From Bacteroidota bacterium (lineage in GTDB: Bacteria > Bacteroidota > Bacteroidia > AKYH767-A > OLB10), in the NCBI GenBank assembly GCA_016714535.1, contig JADKDR010000001.1, positions 1 to 64,000 on the forward strand: DNA of 64,000 nt, written 5' to 3'. Positions within the stretch are counted from its first letter, which is position 1. Each line of letters opens with the position of its first letter. The translations under genes and the position numbers were made by a program. Below are positions 22,301 to 30,553 of this stretch, piece after piece. Under the pieces are notes generated by a model, which was given only the letters and a program-made list of their open reading frames with translations, had not been told where the DNA came from and made no database searches.

Positions 22301-23560
22301 GTATTACCATTATTCCACAGAAACGTATGGGGCGGTGGAAAAGTAATATTATTTAAACATCCACTATTGATCGTAATACCTCCTCCGGAAGTATTACAAA
22401 TATTATCAATGGTTGCATCTAAATTATTAACTGGAAATAACCGAACATTATCTATCATCATCAATCCGGATACGGTGCTTTGTGGACAATTACCTTGGGT
22501 TATAGTTAGATTAGTGTCAGCAACAAAAGTCCCAATTATAATATGGTCTAAGCAATCTATTGTTGGAGTAAAATCCATAGTATAGGTTTGAACCGCTCCT
22601 TGACTAATAATCGGTGTTGTTAGCAGCATACTACTTCCATTAGGCAAGTTCAATGGATTTATCGTTGCATAATTGGTTAAAGGACCCTGAGTAAAAGCTA
22701 CCTGTGCTTCAGAAGATCGACAAAGTAAAGTTGACATTCTTGCGTCAAAGCTTATTCTATAAGTAATGCCTGCATATAATGGATGTAATAGTTCTTGTTC
22801 AATATATTCACGACTAGGTCCATTTATATACAGGTCAGCCATGCCATCTGATGTAATAATAGGTCCACCATCATATATATTAAGGGTATTAGTTGTACAG
22901 CCAAAGTTGGTAGCGTTAATTACTAAATCAGGAGACCCAAAAAGTAGGATAAAACCAATTGCAAGAAATGCTAGGTAGGGGGAAAGATACACCGGCTAAA
23001 TATTCAGGAGAGTTTGATAAAGGACATGTTATTATATCCTCAAATCCCCCATTATGAACAAGATTGCAAATTGGTGCATTGCATCCAAGTGTGCTTATGC
23101 CTGCAATGGTAATTTGTGATGAATAAATGTAGTTTTGACCATTATAATTTGCTCTTAATTGTAAATAGTAAGTACCAGGTAAAGCGTAAACTTTCTCGTA
23201 AGTTTGTGTGCCTGTTATAGCTACATCACAAGTATCACCAACGACAGGACTATGATCAGGGTATTCACCACATGGTAGCCCATTATTGATATAATAAATT
23301 GTATTGGAAGGAAACCCAGTCGAAGTATTAATAAATTGAACGGTATCACCAACTTGATAGTTATTACCTGCAAAACCCAACCCCAAGGTAGGCGTTTGAC
23401 CATTTAACCTATTTATTCCGCATAACATTACACAGCAAGTAATTAGTAAAAATAATAATGGAGATGGTAGGCTTGAAGCTACACAATGTATTAAATTTGA
23501 TTGTACCTTGTACCTTGTAATTGAATCAAATAGAAGTGTTCTAAAATTTAGCGCATTCAT
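19362..23560 (-). CDS. Giant T9SS-secreted beta-helix protein with PKD/SprB-like modules (three frameshifts)
   Basis: Four consecutive reading frames (23560-22928, 22992-21637, 21652-20417, 20396-19362) join into one ~1,400-residue protein. In order: N-terminal hydrophobic signal, a PKD-like module (VGDTVQFINTSTG..YALPGTYYL), an NPSFE-like module (NLVHNGGFEDIITCP), a SprB-like segment (FLWNNGNTTNSI..GTYTVTV), a right-handed parallel beta-helix region rich in N-N-x-[FI] turns, a CEVPCPGCP module, and a T9SS tail (QIYPNPARNRLYINY). The breaks lie at an A5 run at 22939-22943, near 21655, and near 20455. Restoring the frame at each joins sequence that matches the paralogues. It heads the likely operon running to 14215. 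Confidence 0.7.
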
Positions 23561-23869
23561 AGTTTTTATTTTTTAAAATTATACTTAAAAATACCGCACA
23601 ATTAAAAAACCAATTAGGGGGCTTAAAACGTAAAGTAACACGAGCATGTTAGTGAAGCTTGATAATAAACATCGACCGAATTTATTTCTCATTGCAGCAA
23701 GGTTTTCCGATAAATGAATGGTTTTTTCAAAGAACCTAGTACAAAGAAAGCAAATAAATCATTAGTTGGTTGAAAAAATAAAAATATTTATTAATCGCTT
23801 AATTCAAATTCTTAATAGGTGAAATCAATTATTAAAAAACAAAGCCCAACTAACGCTACTCTCAATTCA
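23561..23869. other. Non-coding stretch between dinB end and giant T9SS gene
   Basis: AT-rich, with no gene recognised. It must hold the promoter for the - strand T9SS operon starting at 23560. No clean TAnnTTTG element was found near that start. Confidence 0.35.
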
Positions 23870-25718
23870 CTAATACACCCCCATCACAAATTCTGCCACA
23901 GTTTCGTAGTTAGCCAGTGCTTGCGCACGCCTTTGCAAGGCAATGGTATGGCACATAAAATCGGCTTCGTACTTTTTGGCTGGTAATTGTTCCTGTACTT
24001 TTTTATTCAGCGCATCGGTAAATTTGGTAAGTATGGTAATATCATAGCGGTTCATGTACATGCACTTGCTGGGTGGCAGGCACAGGGTAGCACGCAACGA
24101 TCGTATTAGTTGTGTGAGTGCATCATTAGCAGGTACATGCATATACAAGCCTTGCGCATTGTGTTGTACAAAATTATGTATGCGCAGCAATAGGGCACCA
24201 TGATGCTTGGTTACATGAGCAATTTTTTCTATCAATTGTTCTTCATCGCAATCGTTAAGCAGAAATTGCGCAAGCGCAATTCGGGCCTTGAGGCGTTGTG
24301 GTGGTTCATCAGGCATAAGGGCACAGAGATTATTTTGCAATGCACTGGCATAGCGCTGTACCGATGCCGGCACATTTATTACAATCTTGTACTCATAGCT
24401 TACAACTTTTGGTACATCGGTAGTTGCTGTCTGTCCATATTTTTTTATCCCCAGCAATTTATTCATACTCTTTAGCGAAGGTATGTGCGCGCGTGTATGC
24501 TCACGATCATGCTGCAATGCTGCAGGTGATGAGCTCAGTCCATTAAAGGGGTTGAATCCGCGCAAGCTGTGATTCAGGCTAACGGCACGCATCACCTTGT
24601 CTTCGCCATAGGTGAGGCGCAACTTATCCATTGCCTGATACAGGTTAAGCACAGCAATGCTATCTTCAAACATGTCTATCTGATGTCCACCATTTACCAG
24701 GTGACTCAGTTTTACTCCTACCAGCCGTATGAGCAACCTGCGGTTATAGAGTTTGTCAAATAATTCTTTTACACGGGCTATGAGTGTATGGTCGTTGCTG
24801 GTATAGGCTATGCGGCATTGCATGGTATGCGTATCAAAGTTGGAGTAGCGAATTTTTACTGCAATGCATGATGTTAGTTTGTTTTCGGTGCGCAGGCGAA
24901 AGCATAATTTTTCAATCATGGATATGAGCACGTTTTTTAATCGTGTTACATCTATGGTGTCGCTCTCAAATGTTTCTTCTTGCGACATGCTTTTTTGTTC
25001 ATTGTATGGTTCTACCTTGCTGCTATCTATGGCGTTGGCTTTGCGCCACAGGCTTACGCCATTTTCGCCCATCACATTGTCAAACAGTTGCATGGGCATT
25101 TGTTGTATCGTTTTTACTTTTTCAATACCCATGCTGCGAAGCAGCTGGTAAGTTTTTTCGCCTACCATGGGAATTTTTTTTACCGACAGCGGTGCCAAAA
25201 AATTTTCTCGGTACCAAACTCAATCAACATCTGATTGTTGGGCTTGGCCTCATCGGTAGCAATCTTGCTTACTGTTTTATTTTAGACATGCCAAACGAAA
25301 TGGGCAGCCCCGTTTCTTTAATAATGCGTTGCCTTAGTTCGGTAGCATATTTATAACTGCCAAAATATTGATCCATACCGGTAAGGTCAATGTAAAACTC
25401 ATCAATGGATGAGCGCTCAAACAGGGGCACACGCTCATTGATAATCTGTGTAACCTCGTCCGATTTTTTGCTGTATTCATCATAGTCGCCACGTACAATG
25501 ATGGCATCGGGGCAGAGGCGCTTGGCCATCTTGATAGGCATGGCCGAGTGTACACCAAATACCCGGGTTTCATAACTGCATGCAGCTACCACACCACGGT
25601 CACCACCTCCCACTATTACCGGCTTGCCTCTCAACTGCGGATGCAGCATGCGCGACACCGATACAAAGAAGCAATCAAGATCCATGTGTACAATACTCGA
25701 TGTAGGTGTGTGAGTCAT
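23870..25718 (-). CDS. dinB: DNA polymerase IV (Y-family) fused to a degenerate 2H-phosphoesterase-like domain (two frameshifts)
   Basis: The start is ATG 25718 (MTHTPTSSIVHMDLDCFF). Y-family hallmarks are the metal-binding MDLDCFF, YETRVFGVHSAMP, SSIDEFYIDLTG, and, downstream, APLSVKKIPMVGEKTYQLL and the little finger through LRGFNPFNG. Two A-run contractions (on the + strand, T4 at 25280-25283 and T4 at 25203-25206) interrupt the frame; one extra base at each restores SKNKTVSKIATDEAKPNNQ and EKNFLAPLS. After NPFNG, where related enzymes normally end, the frame continues for 220 residues. Positions 24400-23924 resemble LigT/2H phosphoesterases (SYEYKIVINVP; ..LLRIHNF..GLYMHV), but the two HxT motifs read RIA and DIT. 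Role: error-prone translesion synthesis; the added domain's role is unknown. Confidence 0.75.
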
Positions 25719-25752
25719 TGGTGCTCCTATGATTATCGTTTTTATCTCATTG

Positions 25753-25794
25753 TTTGCATACCGGTGCAAAAGTATGTTTGATTGTATTACAAAC
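25753..25794 (-). promoter_or_regulatory. Two inverted repeats upstream of dinB (candidate operators)
   Basis: Upstream of the dinB ATG at 25718 lie TTTGCA-N6-TGCAAA (25753-25770; its spacer holds most of an ACCGGT palindrome) and GTTTG-N9-CAAAC (25776-25794). Both arm pairs are perfect. Their position 35-76 nt before the start codon and the S24 repressor gene on the opposite strand make them candidate damage-regulated operators. Binding is inferred. Confidence 0.45.
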
Positions 25795-25981
25795 AATTTG
25801 GTGGCTACAATATAATCATTTATCTTTACGGCATGGAGCAAATTATTTTTTATGCTGATAACTATTGGTGATGGTTTGGTTTTAGAAACGGTGGGCGGTG
25901 CAGTTAGGGTAGTTGGTGTGTATTGAATTGATTGGAAGAATTAATAAACCGAAGGAGTAATGGCCTGGTTACTACCCCCGA

Positions 25982-26047
25982 TAGTAGCGGATACCCCGCA
26001 GCAGGGCAGGCTTGCGGGTGGCGCGAGGAGTAGCAGCGGATAGCGGG
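25982..26047. other. GC-rich block with repeated AGCGGATA
   Basis: In an AT-rich genome this segment is GC-rich. It has AGCGGATA at 25986-25993 and 26035-26042, and a CCCGCA/TGCGGG stem at 25995-26000 and 26013-26018. It sits between dinB and the S24 regulator. It could be a structured RNA, a dispersed intergenic repeat, or part of the regulator's leader. Confidence 0.35.
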
Positions 26048-26153
26048 AACTTACTGTAATGAGTAAGGGTAAGACCGCAGGTACTCGCAAATGGCAGCAG
26101 TGGCGGGCTGCACAAGTTGGTTGAATAGTAAATTTATAAAAAGGAGGAAGGAT

Positions 26154-26942
26154 ATGTTTTCATCGAATATTAAACTATTGCGTACGCGCAAAGGGCGCAC
26201 GCAGGATGTGGTGGCCAATGAGTTGGGGGTAAGCCGCAGTACCTTGAACAGTTACGAAAATGGCAGTATTAAGAATCCTACGCTGGAGGCGCTGGTGCAG
26301 TTTTCGCGTTATTACAAAGTGTCGATAGATACGCTGATAAAGGTAAACATGGAGGACCTGAGCGAATCGCAATTGGGCGAGCTGGAGCGTGGTCATGATG
26401 TGTATATTACCGGCTCGCGCCTGCGCGTGTTGGCTACTACGGTTGATAAAAATAATCGCGAAAATATTGAACTGGTAAATCATAAAGCCAAAGCAGGATA
26501 TAAGGCGGGATATAGCGACCCTGATTATATAAAACGATTGCCAACGTTTCAGTTGCCTATTTTGTTTAGCGAGCGCAAGTACAGGATGTTTCAGATTTCG
26601 GGCGATAGCATGTTGCCAATACCCGATAAATCGTATGTGATAGCTGAGTATGTTGAAAACTGGTACGATATAAAAGACGGCAATGCCTATGTGCTGCTTA
26701 CGCTAGACGAAGGGATTGTGTTTAAGGTGGTACATAATCAAATTAAGAAAAAGAAAAACTTGCTGTTGCAATCGCTCAATAGTTTTTATAAGCCGTATGC
26801 TATTGAAATAAACGAGGTAAAAGAAGTATGGAAATTTTGCAACTATATAAGCAGCGAATTGCCAACGCCTGTGCGCGAGCGCGATGAGCTGTTTGATAAG
26901 ATAATGCAATTGGAAAATACGCTAAAGGCGAAGTTGAAATGA
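26154..26942 (+). CDS. LexA-like S24-family HTH regulator
   Basis: The preferred start is ATG 26154 (MFSSNIKLLRTRKG), because a strong ribosome site aggagga lies at 26142-26148; 262 residues. The N-terminus is an XRE/HTH_3 domain (TQDVVANELGVSRSTLNSYENG). A Lys-rich linker with AKAGYKAGYSDPDY follows; its Ala-Gly pairs are candidate autocleavage sites. The C-terminus is a peptidase S24 fold with nucleophile Ser in ISGDSML and the partner Lys in GIVFKVV. In this class RecA filaments stimulate self-cleavage and derepress damage genes. Its position divergent from dinB supports control of that gene; the regulon is inferred. Confidence 0.75.
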   Translation: MFSSNIKLLRTRKGRTQDVVANELGVSRSTLNSYENGSIKNPTLEALVQFSRYYKVSIDTLIKVNMEDLSESQLGELERGHDVYITGSRLRVLATTVDKNNRENIELVNHKAKAGYKAGYSDPDYIKRLPTFQLPILFSERKYRMFQISGDSMLPIPDKSYVIAEYVENWYDIKDGNAYVLLTLDEGIVFKVVHNQIKKKKNLLLQSLNSFYKPYAIEINEVKEVWKFCNYISSELPTPVRERDELFDKIMQLENTLKAKLK

Positions 26943-27249
26943 GAAGAAAGAAATTCAAGTGCGTGGTATAACCAGAAAATTGTAACGGTGAATGTATGCG
27001 TTGTGTAGGATTTTTTCCTTTGAATAATTTAAATAATTTACTTTACAGGAAAACGTAATGGACATGTGATTATTTTGAAAAAATTTTATTGCAAGAAGTT
27101 AGCGCATTTTTTTTAATTTACGATTGGAAATGTAGTTGGTAAAGGAGTAAATGTTGATGAAAATAAAATTGAAGTTCATGGTGTTGCAAGAACGAAAAGC
27201 TAGCATGTTATTGGCTGTGGGGCGGTAGGCGGGACGCCAATCGGGGGTA
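26943..27249. other. Non-coding stretch after S24 regulator
   Basis: Nothing was recognised apart from the beginning of the T9SS-tail remnant that becomes readable at about 27250. Confidence 0.3.
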
Positions 27250-27369
27250 AATGCTTTCAAATATATTCCGATCAATTTAAGTGATTTTGTTAGTGGCGTT
27301 TACATTTTAGGTTGTAAAGACCTTGATGGAGTTATGCATGAAAAACAAATTGTGATTCTAAGACAATGA
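27250..27369 (+). pseudogene. Orphan T9SS C-terminal tail fragment
   Basis: A 39-residue frame reads INLSDFVSGVYILG..HEKQIVILRQ, which has the pattern of the last strands of a T9SS type A sorting domain (sGvYil...). Its TGA (27367-27369) overlaps the ATG at 27366 of the next gene, as expected for genes once in an operon. No upstream body is readable, so it is a 3' remnant. Confidence 0.5.
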
Positions 27370-28887
27370 AAAATAAATGGTTAGTTCTCATTGTATGCCT
27401 TTTTCTTTTTGCAAATGCAAATGGCCAAAACATGAATACAATATGGTGTTTTGGAGAATAGTGCCCGTATAGATTTTTTGAACGGTGCTATTGTAAAAAA
27501 ATCGTCCGTTGTATCGCGTGGGTCATGTGTAAGTATTAGTGATAGCCTTAATAATTTATTGTTTTACGCTCATACATTATATGTTCCATATTGGAATTTA
27601 GGAAAGCAGGATTTGACCGCTGTGTTTAATAGTAAGGACTCCATAATGGTAAATGGAATTGACTTAATTGGTCGTGGGTGGTACAAGGAATTAATAATGC
27701 TACCTCATATAGATAATAACCACTTATTTCTTTTGTTTCAAGCTCCTGTAACTGGCAATGGAGGCCCATACTACAGCATAATAGATATGAATGCCGATAG
27801 CGCACGAGGAGCAGTAATACAAAAGAATGTGCAATTGCAGGGGCAAAATTTTTATACAAATGATGGACTTGCCGCCATTAAACATGGCAATGGAAGAGAT
27901 TGGTGGGTGTTGGTGAGGGATTGGAAAATAAAGAATATAAAGTTTTACTTTTATCTTATTTCGCCAGAAGGAATTGCATTGAGCCATACACAAGATATAG
28001 GCGCTTCCTTACGCCCTGGATTTTATAGAATTGAGCCATCAATGGATAGGAACAAAATTGCATGCTGTACCAACAACGGCCTCATTTCAGTATTTGATAT
28101 CGACCGCTGAACAGGTACTTTATCGAACGAGGTGTTGATAGAGCATGAGGTAACATCAGCTTCTTTAGCCCCCTGGTACTGGGATTGCGAGCTATCTGCC
28201 AATAAGCGCTATTTGTATGTAAGCCAAGTATTTTCAAATTTTGACACCACCAATTATTTGCAACGCTTCGACTTGCAAGCAGCTAACATTGCTGCCAGTC
28301 GCGATACACTGTTCAAAGGTGAGCATGCTGCCGCAGCCAGCCTTATAGAGCTTGCCCCTGATGGCAAAATGTATTGGGCTTGCGCCTACAGCCCTCCGGG
28401 TGTGTTTGGCTTTCCCTATCCCGATAGCACACACAACTACATTACCGATAACCTAAGTGTAATCAACTATCCCGATAACAGTGCCTGCGATTTTCAGCCC
28501 TTCTCGTTTTACCTTGGTGGTAAGCGCACCTAATATGGTTTGCCTAATAATCCTAATTATGGTTTGGGGCCGTTGGTGGGGAGTCCTTGTGATACATTAA
28601 GTGCAAACCTCACCCCTAGCCCCTCTCCACATGGAGAGGGGAAAATGCAATGCACGTATATATCTGCTTGGGAGAAGTTGTTTGTAAATGCAAGTGGATT
28701 GCAAGGCAATCGTGTAACGGTAACCATATATGATGTACATGGTAGCGCAATTAGGAATTACGAATTAAAAATTACAAATGGTTATGCCACTGCTGATGTG
28801 GATTGTGCAGGGTGGGCAAGTGGGAGGTATGTTGTAAGTTTGCGAAGTGAGAATGAATTGTTAAGTGGAAAGTTTATTAAAGAATAG
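27366..28887 (+). pseudogene. T9SS-secreted beta-propeller-like protein, disrupted
   Basis: Signal peptide MKNKWLVLIVCLFLFANANGQ, then NTIWCFGE..ARIDFLNGAIV, the N-terminus of a common Bacteroidota family (NIWYFG..AGLDFN..) with beta-propeller-like repeats such as LIELAPDGKMYWA and PYPDSTHNYI. The C-terminus is a sorting-like domain (VTVTIYDVHGSAIRNYEL..GRYVVSL). The frame is lost near 27457 (about two bases missing from an A run), and in-frame stops sit at 28108-28110 (TGA) and 28531-28533 (TAA), with homologous sequence continuing after both. A palindromic repeat is inserted at 28606-28641. Three independent lesions favour true decay. Confidence 0.7.
28606..28641. repeat. Palindromic repeat inside a coding sequence
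   Basis: The element aacctcacccctag followed by a 9-bp stem (28620-28628 with 28633-28641, loop acat) is translated in frame as LTPSPSPHGEG. This peptide signature is known from palindromic repeats of many bacteria read through in protein genes. Confidence 0.65.
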
Positions 28888-29101
28888 CGAGCTGGAGCAA
28901 AAGTTATTTGAATAAATTAGGGCTGTAAGAAGGACAACAACTGCAGACAAAAATTTTTTTGAATAAAATCCAAATTATTAACCAACACAACTCACCTAAA
29001 ATCTCCTTAATTCCATTGTGAAAAACTTCGCTAAGAACTAAGCATAACCAGCCAATAACTTGCTGGCAAAACAATTTACTTCGCCACCAAATAAAATTAC
29101 T

Positions 29102-30413
29102 ATGAGTGCAAGTTTTGAAGTAATAGGTGGCAAGCCATTGCGAGGCGAAATAAACCCACAGGGAGCCAAGAATGAGGCGTTGCAAATAATAAGCGCTGTT
29201 TTGCTTACAGCCGAAAAGGTGGTCATAAACAACATTCCTGACATTATTGATGTAAACAAATTAATTGACCTGTTAGGCAACATGGGGGTGCAGGTGGAGC
29301 ATAGTGGCGACCATCAATACACGTTTCAGGCCGACCGCATAAATATGGATTTTTTCGACTAAAGAATTTATCAAGCAAGCGGCAGCCTTGCGTGGCAGCA
29401 TTATGATTGTAGGCCCGTTGCTGGCACGCTTTGGCAAAGCATACATACCTAAACCGGGTGGCGATAAAATTGGCCGCAGAAGATTAGACACCCACTTTAT
29501 CGGGTTTAAAAACCTCGGTGCCGAATTTAATTTTGATGCAGATGCAAATTTTTTCACCGTTGAAGCAAAAGCATTACGGGGCACACATATGTTGCTCGAA
29601 GAAGCTTCGGTAACTGGTACTGCAAACATCATTATGGCAGCAGTATTGGCCGAAGGCACTACCACCATTTTTAACGCAGCTTGCGAACCTTATATACAGC
29701 AGTTATGCAAAATGCTAAACAACATGGGCGCCAAAATATCGGGAGTTGGCAGCAACCTGCTTACCATTGAAGGGGTTGTAAAGTTAGGAGCATGCACGCA
29801 TACCATGCTTCCGGATATGATAGAAATAGGCAGTTTTATTGGCCTTGCCGCCATGACTCAAAGTGAGATTACCATTCGCAATTGCAATATCCCCAGCTTG
29901 GGCATTATACCTTCGGTGTTTCAAAAGCTCGGTATAAAAATGGAATTCAGAGGGGATGACATCTATATTCCCGCACAGGAAAATTATGAGATAGAAACTT
30001 TTATCGATGGCAGTATACTCACCATTGCCGATGCTATATGGCCGGGGTTTACTCCTGACTTACTAAGTATTATTCTTGTTACAGCAACGCAAGCTAACGG
30101 CACCGTATTAATCCACCAAAAAATGTTTGAAAGCCGGTTGTTCTTTACCGATAAATTGATAGATATGGGCGCCCAGATTATTTTGTGCGACCCGCATCGT
30201 GCCACGGTTATAGGCCTAAATCGAAAATATCCATTGCGGGGTATCAACATGACTTCGCCCGATATACGTGCAGGGGTATCGTTGCTTATTGCAGCGCTAT
30301 CGGCCAAGGGTAAGAGCACCATTCATAACATTGAACAAATAGATCGCGGTTATGAAAATATTGAAGGTCGCCTAAAGGCCTTGGGTGCACAAATAACGCG
30401 TATAACAGCATAA
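29102..30413 (+). CDS. murA: UDP-N-acetylglucosamine 1-carboxyvinyltransferase (one frameshift)
   Basis: First committed step of peptidoglycan synthesis: transfers enolpyruvate from PEP to UDP-GlcNAc in the cytosol. Start ATG 29102 (MSASFEVIGGKPLRGEINPQGAKNEAL, with the substrate-binding KNEAL). The continuation contains GPLLARFGKAY, PGGDKIGRRRLDTHF, RGTHMLLEEASVTGTAN, LPDMIEIGSF, and RAGVSLLIAAL near the end. Removing one T from the T6 run at 29350-29355 joins the halves perfectly (NMDFSTKEFIKQ), giving ~437 residues, normal for the family. The position of the usual catalytic Cys115 (GGC) is Asp, a replacement linked in other bacteria to fosfomycin insensitivity. Confidence 0.9.
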
Positions 30414-30420
30414 CATAGCA

Positions 30421-30443
30421 CGGCAGCGCGTACCGCGCTGCCG
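30421..30443 (+). terminator. GC-rich hairpin after murA
   Basis: Perfect 10-bp arms cggcagcgcg and cgcgctgccg with loop tac, starting 7 nt after the murA stop. There is no immediate T-run, but the stem is very stable. Confidence 0.65.
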
Positions 30444-30529
30444 CACTCCCCTTTCGTTTATAAAAATTATTTTTCGCTTTTACTCCTTTATTTTTTTTTC
30501 GTAACTCTTTTATAACGGCTCATAATTTT

Positions 30530-30537
30530 TATTTTTG
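30530..30537 (+). promoter_or_regulatory. Bacteroidota -7 promoter element for relA/spoT
   Basis: TATTTTTG fits the TAnnTTTG -7 consensus of the Bacteroidota primary sigma factor. Transcription would start about ten bases before the TTG start codon at 30554, giving an almost leaderless message. The -33 TTTG box is not convincing. Confidence 0.5.
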
Positions 30538-30553
30538 CACAAATACATTTGTC

